Source: a virus. Taken from it: DNA of 39,298 nt. This document shows positions 6,598 to 13,056 of this stretch, piece by piece (the stretch's first letter is position 1; each line of letters begins with the position of its first letter). Both the position numbers and the translations under genes were made by a program. The notes beneath the pieces were generated by a model. It saw only the letters and a program-made list of their open reading frames with translations. It was not told the DNA's origin and did not search any database. The stretch is from the IMG/VR virus record IMGVR_UViG_3300022848_000022, positions 1-39,298 of that record. One strand, written 5' to 3'.

Positions 6598-6652
6598 TGT
6601 GGATAAGTCTGTGGATAACCCTGTGGATAAGCTGTTGGTAACATGGGGATAA
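6598..6652. promoter_or_regulatory. array of DnaA boxes
   Basis: TGTGGATAA, the complement of the consensus DnaA box TTATCCACA, occurs three times at 6598-6606, 6610-6618 and 6622-6630, exactly 12 bases apart. A near copy, TGGGGATAA, lies at 6644-6652. All face the same way. Host DnaA binds such sites and can help open neighbouring AT-rich DNA. Confidence 0.8.
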
Positions 6653-6713
6653 GTCCATAACCTGTTAACATAAATCGATATGGGTTTCGATGGATACGGC
6701 TACGCCTTTAAAA

Positions 6714-6737
6714 CTCGCTTCGCTCGAGGATTTTTTT
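6714..6737 (+). terminator. weak hairpin followed by a T run
   Basis: CTCG and CGAG pair around a 7-base loop, and a T7 run follows after GA. It is short for a terminator but could end transcripts from the upstream gene before the initiator gene. Confidence 0.3.
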
Positions 6738-6802
6738 AACTTTTAAGGATTTTTTTTAAAGAACGTGATAAGATTTGAAAAAAAATAAACTGCTTTTAGG
6801 GG

Positions 6803-6831
6803 TTGACAAGGCTTAGTCGATAGTGTAGTTA
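6803..6831 (+). promoter_or_regulatory. promoter candidate in the first duplicate unit
   Basis: A perfect TTGACA (6803-6808) is followed 17 bases later by TAGTTA, a poor -10, and by AT-rich DNA. The same sequence recurs in the second unit at 7056-7084. The weak -10 suggests it needs an activator, or that the hexamer match is chance. Confidence 0.35.
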
Positions 6832-7055
6832 AAAATATAAAAAGCACAGAAAACGAAAGCACTGGTATCAAAGGGTTTGCAGGGTTGGGGGGTGACGTGA
6901 GAGTTCATATGGGTGATCATGAGGATTCGCTACACCAAAAACACCACCGGAGGGCACTGCAGATGAGGGAATTGTCAAGAGGATTTTTTTAACTTTTAAG
7001 GATTTTTTTTAAAGAACGTGATAAGATTTAAAAAAAAATAAACTGCTTTTAGGGG

Positions 7056-7084
7056 TTGACAAGGCTTAGTCGATAGTGTAGTTA
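7056..7084 (+). promoter_or_regulatory. promoter candidate of the RepL-like gene (second unit)
   Basis: Identical copy of the 6803 promoter candidate: TTGACA, 17 bases, TAGTTA. It lies about 130 bases before the gene start at 7216. Further down, the G-to-T change at 7145 creates TTGACG (7145-7150) with GATCAT 17 bases on, a second possible promoter present only in this copy. Confidence 0.35.
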
Positions 7085-7215
7085 AAAATATAAAAAGCAC
7101 AGAAAACGAAAGCACTGGTATCAAAGGGTTTGCAGGGTTGGGGGTTGACGTGAGAGTTCATATGGGTGATCATGAGGATTCGCTACACCAAAAACACCAC
7201 CGGAGGGCACTGCAG

Positions 7216-7584
7216 ATGAGGGAATTGTCAAGAGGAATATTACAGATTGGGGAGTTTGCTATGAGCGCATTAAAATTATCTGAGGACATGTGCAATTCAA
7301 GCATGGGGGTAACAGATTACAAAGTTTTCCATTACATGTTTGCTAGGTTGCGATATGATAACACGTTTGGTTTCAGACAGTTCTTGTGTGCAAGAGATTT
7401 AAAATTGGCTAAGCAGCAAGTTAACAGGTCAGTAAAAAAGCTTATGGAAATAGGTATAATCCTCAGCGATAAAAACGATGAAGGTTTAGTCTATTCGATT
7501 AGCCCGAAATACGGACACCGGGGAAGTTACGAAAAAGGCAAAACAAAGGCATCTGAAAAGGCTAATCAGCTCTGGAATCGATAG
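7216..7584 (+). CDS. RepL-like winged-helix protein, candidate replication initiator
   Basis: A 122-residue protein. The middle has a helix-turn-helix layout: TDYKVFHYMFARL, then an ARDLKLAKQQVNRSVKKL recognition helix, then a GIILSDKND wing and SPKYG, similar to RepL and related winged-helix initiators of Bacillota plasmids and phages. GGAGGG eight bases before ATG 7216 decides the start; the frame is open from 7138, and a later ATG at 7261 also has a fair site. The gene lies next to DnaA boxes and AT-rich DNA, which supports a role in starting replication. A transcriptional regulator is the main alternative. Confidence 0.6.
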   Translation: MRELSRGILQIGEFAMSALKLSEDMCNSSMGVTDYKVFHYMFARLRYDNTFGFRQFLCARDLKLAKQQVNRSVKKLMEIGIILSDKNDEGLVYSISPKYGHRGSYEKGKTKASEKANQLWNR

Positions 7585-7675
7585 CTCAAATTGGCCTGTT
7601 GATTCTCATAGCAACTAAAGTAAACACCAGTGATGACTTACCTTGCACTATATTGCAATGACAGGTGGCAGAGCC

Positions 7676-7978
7676 ATGAGCGAGAAGCTAGACCTAGATA
7701 AAGTTTCGGCGAGTCTATTTAGCTTATTGGCTGAAGTCGGCGATGACGTGGCAGTGAGCGTCACTCTCGACAGCGCATTGACGGTAGGAGATATGCGCAA
7801 AATGATAGCAGCATACAACAAAGTGAACCACACCAGCTTAGTTGTCCGGAATAACGGCATTGCGCTGTATCAAGAAAAAGGACAGGTTGAATTTAGGGGC
7901 TGGATAAACGTGAACATTGGTCGGCCTACGGTGCTGGATAGGATGGATGAAGATGATGAGAAATCCGGTGACACCTAA
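7676..7978 (+). CDS. hypothetical protein, 100 aa
   Basis: A small soluble protein beginning MSEKLDLDKVSA, with AGGTGG seven bases before the ATG at 7676. It ends in an acidic tail (DRMDEDDEKSGDT). No motif was recognised. It overlaps the next reading frame by 26 bases and lies between the initiator candidate and the tail-fibre genes. Confidence 0.6.
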   Translation: MSEKLDLDKVSASLFSLLAEVGDDVAVSVTLDSALTVGDMRKMIAAYNKVNHTSLVVRNNGIALYQEKGQVEFRGWINVNIGRPTVLDRMDEDDEKSGDT

Positions 7979-8201
7979 AAACCGATACCCATGGCCTGAT
8001 AGGGTGCACTTTCCCTGCGTTGACGGAGCCGGATCAAATGCGCTGTGTGTCATTTGCACGTGGAAAGAATATGGGCAGTGGTTGTTCGGCGAAGGAGCTA
8101 TAGACGACGAAGCACCGGGAAGGTACGTAGAGTACAAGGGGAATGTGCCGGGCTTATTTTTCCCGGAGGAAACGTTCCGACAATTTTTTAAGGTAACGTA
8201 G
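7953..8201 (+). CDS. hypothetical protein with CxxC motif
   Basis: About 82 residues, containing CVICTWKEYGQW and several aromatic residues. ATG 7953 has AGGA nine bases upstream; in-frame ATGs at 7947 and 7956 are alternatives. The start lies inside the end of the previous gene. I recognise no family. A hairpin follows about 30 bases after the stop. Confidence 0.5.
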   Translation: MMRNPVTPKNRYPWPDRVHFPCVDGAGSNALCVICTWKEYGQWLFGEGAIDDEAPGRYVEYKGNVPGLFFPEETFRQFFKVT

Positions 8202-8217
8202 TACTGCCACATAAAAT

Positions 8218-8254
8218 TTGATACAATAACACGAGGATCCTATATGGGATCCTC
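8218..8254 (+). terminator. hairpin between modules, with an extended -10 sequence before it
   Basis: GAGGATCC (8233-8240) and GGATCCTC (8247-8254) form a perfect 8-bp stem with a 6-base loop, followed by TTTG. It may end transcription of the upstream genes. Just before it, TGATACAAT resembles an extended -10 promoter (TACAAT), but no good -35 is present, so a promoter with the hairpin near its start site is only possible. Confidence 0.45.
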
Positions 8255-8303
8255 TTTGTGCTACCTTCATTTATCCCAATACAACTTAGAAAGAAGGTGC
8301 AAC

Positions 8304-8828
8304 ATGGCACTACCAAGACCGACCTATGATGTAGATGTCATCCAGCAACTATCCAACTTGCCCAACTCAATCGACGGCCTCAGTGGACCGCAATTGAAAG
8401 CAAAGTTTGATGAAATCGACGCGAACCAGCTAGCGTACCAAGACACATTAATTGACGCGCTTGAGCTTGCAACCCCCGGCAGTGAAGGTGCTTTGAGTAT
8501 TGGGGCCTACTACAACGCCGCCGAAACGAATGTGCAGGCCGCACTGGTATCTGTCAAAGTAGATATCGGCGCTGTGCAGACTGGCTCAGATGGTGTTCAA
8601 GCCAACGTCGATATCCTAGATGCTAAGGTTGATGCTCTGGAAGCAACGGACATTGGCTACGTCAATACTGTTCCGGCGATACCTGGCACCGTGGATACCG
8701 TGCAAAAAGCAATTGAGGCTATTGCTACATTGACCGGAGTAGATGTCATTCAGGAATTAATCGACGCGAGCTTTGGGCCAGTTGATGCATACAATAAGCG
8801 CATTGCTTGGGGCGGAGCACCATATTAA
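8304..8828 (+). CDS. tail fibre / baseplate N-terminal-like protein
   Basis: A 174-residue protein. The first 60 residues include SIDGLSGPQLKAKFDEI and a following helix, a pattern seen at the N-terminus of many tail-fibre and baseplate proteins of Bacillota phages. The rest is Ala/Val-rich with heptad-like spacing (VDILDAKVDALEA), likely a trimeric coiled coil. AGAAGG precedes ATG 8304. It forms a pair with the following larger gene and probably attaches or trimerises a receptor-binding protein. Confidence 0.6.
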   Translation: MALPRPTYDVDVIQQLSNLPNSIDGLSGPQLKAKFDEIDANQLAYQDTLIDALELATPGSEGALSIGAYYNAAETNVQAALVSVKVDIGAVQTGSDGVQANVDILDAKVDALEATDIGYVNTVPAIPGTVDTVQKAIEAIATLTGVDVIQELIDASFGPVDAYNKRIAWGGAPY

Positions 8829-8847
8829 ATATAAGGAGTGATGAACA

Positions 8848-10368
8848 ATGGCAGATTTACCATTTGATAGTGTAGTCGGCGTAGAGACCGCCGGAGTAGC
8901 GGTTGAAATTTATAATGATGGTTACGTTGGGGCGTGGTCACCTAGCAATCAATTAGTGTACTTAACTGATGGATTAGGAGTGAATGTATTTACAACTCCA
9001 TTGGGGGGCTTTAGTGCTAGAGCTTTTAAACATGAGCCGGGTAATGTGAGGGCTTATTCCGGTCAAGGTGAGCGGTTCAATCACCCAGATCTTACATCTA
9101 TAAATTCTAGCTTTCTAACTTATCTTTGTGCATGTAGAGTGACTGACACAAGGGCTATTGCGTTTATAAGAGATAACAACGGCGTTGATGAGGTTGTTGC
9201 AGTACAAGTAGATGTAGACCCAGTGACGCTTGATGTAACAATGTCTGATGCAATCTCAATAAGTGGGACCGCAGGAGTACCTCTTGGCTGTGATTATGTA
9301 GATGCAGACAGGGTTATTGCTTTCTATAAAAACACAGTGGATAATAAGGGCTATGCTTGCATGGTGGACACTTCGGGAGTTGACCCTCTTCCGGGAACAC
9401 TTAAGGAAGTTACGTTCTTCATAGCAGTTGACACTGGAACCAATAAAAGCTCTAACCATCAAATAGCTACACTGACTACTGTTAGCGCAGTCGCGACGTG
9501 GGTTACAGCTAGCGCGGTATACACTAAGTTCTTAAGTATATCAGATATGACGATAACGACATCCACTTCTGAGGTCACCTATGCTCTTGCTGAACAGACG
9601 TATCAACCCGTAATCGTTCGCTTAACAGACACTTCATTCTTCGTTGTTGGTAGGCAGACTACTAGTAACTTTATGTACCAAGCCATAGGTAACGTTCCTG
9701 TCGCAACAATAACACTTTCTACGGGAACTATTAACTTATCTACTCATAATTTTTGGGGGGCTGTCGTAATAAATCCAACAACAGTTCGGTTAATTCATGA
9801 CTATAGCAACACGCTTTCCCAGATAGACGTCACCCATAATGGGACTAGTGTTTCATCGTATGCCAGCACGACTATTTCAGCCTTGACCGATTATCACGGA
9901 CCACCAAGGCCGAGTCCAACTTACGAACACAACACTTTTAATTTAGTGCTTTTAAACGGCGTAGTACTTGCAGGTTACAACACAAATCATTATAATGCCA
10001 GAATGACTTTATTTAATGGAGTACAAGACAAGACGTTTGTTACGGAGTTGTACACTGTGCCAACAGGGTATCTTCTTGAGTTGACGTTGGTTATTGCTGC
10101 GTTGCCGGAACTTACTGGTTATCTATATGGCTTTGCGTACAACGATGTTACATCAATAAAATCACCTGATATGAACCTTGCAGTTAATAGCTCGGAAAAT
10201 GTTGCGTTGACTAGTAGCCGTAGTGAAGACGTTAATATGAAAATCATATCTTTACCCAACACGCCAATATTCTTGAGCGCGGGTGACAAGCTTCTCTACT
10301 ACACAACGCACCAAAATAGTGGAAATCACAGAGTAACACTATCCGGCGTGCTCCGTGACATAAGCTAG
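8848..10368 (+). CDS. putative receptor-binding tail protein (beta-rich)
   Basis: A 506-residue protein rich in Thr, Ser, Val and aromatic residues with many short alternating strands and no coiled coil, as in a beta-propeller or beta-prism tail tip. AAGGAG precedes ATG 8848. It follows the fibre N-terminal-like gene after 19 bases. Because it is the most host-specific-looking structural gene here and lies away from the main tail genes, a receptor-binding role is likely, but I recognise no specific domain. Its base composition is slightly more A/T-rich than the structural module, which may reflect exchange. Confidence 0.5.
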   Translation: MADLPFDSVVGVETAGVAVEIYNDGYVGAWSPSNQLVYLTDGLGVNVFTTPLGGFSARAFKHEPGNVRAYSGQGERFNHPDLTSINSSFLTYLCACRVTDTRAIAFIRDNNGVDEVVAVQVDVDPVTLDVTMSDAISISGTAGVPLGCDYVDADRVIAFYKNTVDNKGYACMVDTSGVDPLPGTLKEVTFFIAVDTGTNKSSNHQIATLTTVSAVATWVTASAVYTKFLSISDMTITTSTSEVTYALAEQTYQPVIVRLTDTSFFVVGRQTTSNFMYQAIGNVPVATITLSTGTINLSTHNFWGAVVINPTTVRLIHDYSNTLSQIDVTHNGTSVSSYASTTISALTDYHGPPRPSPTYEHNTFNLVLLNGVVLAGYNTNHYNARMTLFNGVQDKTFVTELYTVPTGYLLELTLVIAALPELTGYLYGFAYNDVTSIKSPDMNLAVNSSENVALTSSRSEDVNMKIISLPNTPIFLSAGDKLLYYTTHQNSGNHRVTLSGVLRDIS

Positions 10369-10429
10369 TTTGAACACCGCGACAAAGTATGTTAGTATAT
10401 TTTTAAACCAATTGCACTCCTTCAAATTT

Positions 10430-10455
10430 GAAATGCCCTTGCAGCCAACGCAGGG
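10430..10455 (+). terminator. left half of a hairpin split by the insertion sequence
   Basis: The arm at 10430-10442 (GAAATGCCCTTGC) pairs, with one T-G pair, with 11883-11895 on the other side of the element. Without the element and one target copy, the two halves would form a 13-bp stem with a 7-base loop downstream of the tail gene, like a terminator. The element is inserted at the loop and right arm. Confidence 0.6.
10446..10455. repeat. target-site duplication, left copy
   Basis: CAACGCAGGG directly abuts the left inverted repeat and recurs at 11879-11888 directly after the right inverted repeat. A 10-bp duplication fits the ISAs1 family. Confidence 0.9.
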
Positions 10456-10482
10456 CAGGGTAATCGCTTACGGAAATTCGCT

Positions 10483-10510
10483 CTAAAAGCCTGTTCTAAT
10501 AGGCTTTTAG
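10483..10510 (+). terminator. hairpin inside the left end of the insertion sequence
   Basis: CTAAAAGCCT and AGGCTTTTAG form a perfect 10-bp stem with an 8-base loop upstream of the transposase. Such hairpins in insertion sequences can stop outside transcription or hide the transposase ribosome site. Confidence 0.55.
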
Positions 10511-10593
10511 ATGATAGATTGAATACAGAAGTCGAGCGATTCTTTCGTTAATGGATATTCATCCAACAGAGTTGCTACTTGAGAATAAATCCG

Positions 10594-10622
10594 TTGTCGA
10601 TTAGTCTAAACCAGACTATACA
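10594..10622 (+). promoter_or_regulatory. transposase promoter candidate
   Basis: TTGTCG, a 17-base spacer and TATACA lie 22 bases before the transposase start, and GGGGAG is the ribosome site. Confidence 0.5.
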
Positions 10623-10643
10623 CTGACATCGGGGAGACTTAAA

Positions 10644-11866
10644 ATGATTGATTCACTGAAAACTTGCTTTGAAAAAATACCGGACTATAGAACAGGAAAT
10701 GGATTGAAACATAAACTAATTGATATCCTAGTACTTTCAGTATTGGGCACACTTTGTGGGGCCGATGGCTACACGGATATACAAGAATGGGGTAACTCTA
10801 ACGAGGAATGGCTCAAAGATATTTTAGAGCTTCCGTTTGGTGTGCCTAGCCATGATGTGTTCGGAGACGTACTGGGGCGCTTGGAACCCGAAGGAATCCA
10901 TGAGGCTTTTATGGAATGGGTTGCCTACTTGGACACAAAAATATCTGGGCGACAAATAGCCATCGATGGGAAAACATTATGCGGCTCTGCAGATAAAGCT
11001 AATGGAAAAAAAGCATTGCATGTCGTAAGCGCATGGGCACGAGAAACTAGCCCGTGTGGGTGCGTGGATTGAAACTTTAAGTCTATCATGTCGTAAGCGC
11101 ATGGGCACGAGAAACTAGGGTTGTTTTAGGTCAGTTAGCGACAGAAGAGAAAAGTAATGAAATAACTGCTATACCTGAATTGTTAAAGAAACTCTGTTTG
11201 AAAAATGCAGTGATCACGATCGATGCGATGGGTACTCAAAAGAAAATAGCTGAGCAGATTATTAAGCAGGAAGCCGATTATGTCCTTGCTCTAAAAGATA
11301 ATCAAAAGACGTTATGCCAGGATACAGTGCTGCTGTTTGACGAGCTGATAAGCGATATAAACCCAGAGGAAAAAGAGCTGTTGAAGCAGCAAAAGCGCTA
11401 TCATAGAACACTTGATAACAGTCATGGACGAATGGAAATCCGTGAGTACTATGTGATTCACGATATAGAATACATCAAGCAAAATCATCACTTCAAAGGG
11501 TTATCTTGTCTTGGCATGTGTGTCAGTCGCAGGCAGGTAGGCGATAAAACTACTGTAAATTATCACTACGATATTTGTAGCATTGAACATTGTACTGCCG
11601 AGGCGTATGCACAGTATAAACGCGGACATTGGTCTGTTGAAAACGGCCTCCACTGGGTATTAGACGTAGCCTTCCGAGAAGATCTCAGCAGGATTCGCAA
11701 AGGTAGTGGAGCTGAGAACGTCTCTGTATTTAGGCACCTTGCAACGAGTTTACTCAAGCAAGAACCCTCGAAACTGGGCATTGCGGCTAAGCGGAAAAAG
11801 TGTGGATGGGATAAAACATTTCTTTTTAAAGTCCTTGGAATTGATTTAACTGGGATTAATCGGTAA
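10644..11866 (+). pseudogene. ISAs1-family DDE transposase, interrupted by a 68-bp insertion
   Basis: The first part (10644-11072) ends at a stop created by the insertion; the second part (usable from about 11087) runs to 11866. Removing 68 bases restores one 384-codon frame, normal for the family. Visible features are AIDGKTLCGS, then TIDAMGTQKK (after the break) and VENGLHWVLDVAFRED, which supply the acidic catalytic residues. The insertion is a 36-base piece with CRISPR-repeat sequence flanked by a 32-base duplication of the gene. The enzyme is expected to be inactive. The break could also be an assembly error. Confidence 0.85.
11019..11118 (+). CRISPR. CRISPR-repeat fragment inside a 32-bp target duplication (neo-CRISPR-like unit)
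   Basis: A 32-base stretch of the transposase (11019-11050, beginning CATGTCGTAAG and ending GAGAAACTAG) is repeated exactly at 11087-11118. Between the copies lie 36 bases (11051-11086). The first 25 end with GTGGGTGCGTGGATTGAAAC, the 3' part of a type I-C-like repeat; the last 11 are TTTAAGTCTAT. Lengths of 32 and 36 match a type I-C repeat and spacer. The duplicated target has GTCG, TGGG and GAAAC in the same order as the repeat. This is the form expected when Cas1-Cas2 inserts a spacer at a wrong site. Confidence 0.6.
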
Positions 11867-11878
11867 GCGATTACCCTG

Positions 11879-11888
11879 CAACGCAGGG
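11879..11888. repeat. target-site duplication, right copy
   Basis: CAACGCAGGG, identical to 10446-10455, directly after the right inverted repeat of the insertion sequence. Confidence 0.9.
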
Positions 11889-11897
11889 GCATTTCGC

Positions 11898-11926
11898 TTT
11901 ACACTGCGCTATTAAGCGCGTATAAT
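11898..11926 (+). promoter_or_regulatory. near-consensus promoter with palindrome in the spacer
   Basis: TTTACA (11898-11903), a 17-base spacer and TATAAT (11921-11926). The spacer contains GCGCTATTAAGCGC, an inverted repeat with 5-bp arms that could be an operator. It lies just outside the insertion sequence and leads to a terminator about 55-75 bases later. Confidence 0.7.
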
Positions 11927-11932
11927 AAGCCG

Positions 11933-12003
11933 TAGCTGCATGTTGTAACATTAAATTTTTCTTCCGAAAATTGCTGAGATGGGCGCCTAACGGCGTCCTT
12001 TTT
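11933..12003 (+). ncRNA. possible small RNA or attenuated leader of about 70 nt
   Basis: Transcription from the strong promoter at 11898-11926 would start near 11933 and meet a terminator (stem 11981-11998, T run to 12003). No start codon with a ribosome site lies between. The product would be a short RNA, or a leader ended early unless an antiterminator acts. A separate promoter for the next gene follows, which favours a stand-alone transcript. Confidence 0.4.
11981..12003 (+). terminator. rho-independent terminator
   Basis: GGGCGCC and GGCGTCC pair (one G-U) around TAAC and are followed by five T. Confidence 0.8.
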
Positions 12004-12009
12004 AGTATG

Positions 12010-12039
12010 TTGAAAAACATCATTAGATTATGGTATGCT
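12010..12039 (+). promoter_or_regulatory. promoter for the gene at 12080
   Basis: TTGAAA (12010-12015), an 18-base spacer ending TGG and TATGCT (12034-12039), giving an extended -10. It lies just after the terminator and 41 bases before the start codon. Confidence 0.6.
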
Positions 12040-12079
12040 CACTAAGCAGCAATTTTTAAAATTCGGAAGGAGAATGATT

Positions 12080-12946
12080 ATGTGCCAAATAAAAGCAGGA
12101 GAATTAACGCCAGTGGATGTTGAGATGGAGTTTGTAAACGAGGTTTTTAACTTGAGGATTTCGGCGAATTATGAAATTAAAGGGGATATATTAGTACTGC
12201 AACTGCACGAGATAAAAGCGGGATTGGCATCACTTTCTGGCGAAGCACGCTTACCGTCCGGCGAGCTAAAGTGTTTTGATAATCTTGCAGATAGCGTAGC
12301 CACGCTTTCAGATGAAATTGGTTTGGGAACTCATAAACTCAAAAATAAGTACGAAACGTACCTGTCAATTGTAATTAATGCGCTGGGCTACGCATACCGA
12401 AACGAATTGTTTGAACTACGAGATTTCCAGACGCAAAGAGGTGATATTGAGGTTGATAAATTCAATGCTGAGCATGTAAACTTACAACTAAGCGACATCC
12501 CTAAATATGTCATGAACATGATTCTCGGGTTGCGCAGTCTCATAAAGACGGATGAATTCAGTGCCAGGTTAAAGAGTGGAGAAAAGGAGTTCGCAAACGT
12601 AGTCGTGATGCTTGGTGTGATGCTCCGGCTTGTTTGCAGGAAGTTTAGTGACGGCGTGAAACGCTGTGATAATGAACCGATAGCTCTTAGATACTTCTTT
12701 ATGCATGAGATAGAAGATGTCAACAAGGCGCTCAGGACCGTTGAAGGCGGTCCTGAGTCTGTCGGAGGTACCTGCCCAAGATATAGGTCAGTGAATAATA
12801 AAGTGAAGCCTAGCGATATAAAAGAGTTGTCAGATTTAGTTGGTGATCTAATTGGGTTAATAAAAGGTAAGGAAGGTAAGAAGAGCTACGAAGACGGTAT
12901 GACGCCTGATATGCGCGAAATGTTGAAGAAGCTGACGAAGCGATAA
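12080..12946 (+). CDS. hypothetical protein, 288 aa
   Basis: AAGGAG seven bases before the ATG at 12080 sets the start; an in-frame ATG at 12074 is too close to it, and upstream codons overlap the promoter. The protein is mostly helical, soluble and of mixed charge. No domain was recognised. It has its own promoter and terminator, set between the tail-fibre and packaging modules, so it is a single-gene unit that may be an accessory (moron-like) gene. That is inference from layout. Confidence 0.65.
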   Translation: MCQIKAGELTPVDVEMEFVNEVFNLRISANYEIKGDILVLQLHEIKAGLASLSGEARLPSGELKCFDNLADSVATLSDEIGLGTHKLKNKYETYLSIVINALGYAYRNELFELRDFQTQRGDIEVDKFNAEHVNLQLSDIPKYVMNMILGLRSLIKTDEFSARLKSGEKEFANVVVMLGVMLRLVCRKFSDGVKRCDNEPIALRYFFMHEIEDVNKALRTVEGGPESVGGTCPRYRSVNNKVKPSDIKELSDLVGDLIGLIKGKEGKKSYEDGMTPDMREMLKKLTKR

Positions 12947-12993
12947 ATAACACGCATCCGGGATATAAGCGATAAATAAAAAACGATAAATAA
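12941..12993. repeat. three copies of CGATAAATAA at the gene end
   Basis: CGATAAATAA occurs at 12941-12950 (containing the stop codon of the upstream gene), 12970-12979 and 12984-12993. The copies look like local duplications of the gene end. Confidence 0.6.
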
Positions 12994-12996
12994 AAA

Positions 12997-13026
12997 CCCT
13001 TACACATTACGTGTGGGGGTTTTTTT
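12997..13026 (+). terminator. rho-independent terminator
   Basis: CCCTTACAC and GTGTGGGGG form a 9-bp stem (two G-U pairs) with loop ATTAC, followed by a T7 run. Confidence 0.8.
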
Positions 13027-13027
13027 A

Positions 13028-13036
13028 TGGTACACT
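13028..13036 (+). promoter_or_regulatory. extended -10 promoter of the packaging/structural operon
   Basis: TGGTACACT (TGn plus TACACT) follows the terminator directly and lies about 20 bases before the small terminase candidate. No good -35 is visible because the T run occupies the spacer. Confidence 0.4.
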
Positions 13037-13056
13037 GATATAAAGGGGGTGAAGCT

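Larger units (their letters stand above)
6597..7215. other. gene-free region with candidate replication origin
   Basis: About 620 bases with no full gene. It holds three perfect DnaA boxes plus a near match (6598-6652), a small hairpin with a T run (6714-6737), most of a 253-bp tandem duplication (6726-7231) rich in A/T runs that could melt, and two copies of a TTGACA-containing promoter candidate. A RepL-like gene follows directly. The layout (DnaA boxes, AT-rich DNA, initiator gene) is that of a replication origin. Confidence 0.65.
6726..7231. repeat. 253-bp tandem duplication, two units
   Basis: Bases 6726-6978 are repeated directly at 6979-7231 with only two differences (G6777 to A7030, G6892 to T7145) and no gaps. 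Each unit begins with GAGGA, and a third GAGGA follows the second unit, so slippage at this 5-mer could have produced it. The unit contains a TTGACA promoter candidate, a GATACCAGTGCTTTC motif (inverted) and the ribosome site and start of the RepL-like gene. In the upstream copy that start leads only to a 9-codon frame. Confidence 0.95.
10456..11878 (+). mobile_element. ISAs1-family insertion sequence with disrupted transposase
   Basis: A 1423-bp element bounded by inverted repeats starting CAGGGTAATCGCTTAC (10456-10473 and 11861-11878, 17 of 18 bases matching) and flanked by a 10-bp direct duplication. It carries one transposase gene on the plus strand, broken by a 68-bp insertion. Without the insertion the element would be 1355 bp. 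Near its left end a perfect 10-bp hairpin (10483-10510) could block transcription entering from outside. It lies between tail genes and the late module in a non-coding hairpin, so it probably does little harm to the phage. Confidence 0.9.

Noticed and set aside
8848-10368. Diversity-generating retroelement target
   Set aside because: No reverse transcriptase gene or template repeat was found, and the gene end shows no adenine-directed variable repeat.
11051-11086. A standard CRISPR array
   Set aside because: Only one partial repeat is present and no second copy of that repeat occurs in the window; the duplicated unit is transposase sequence. I treat it as a possible single off-target integration, not as an array.
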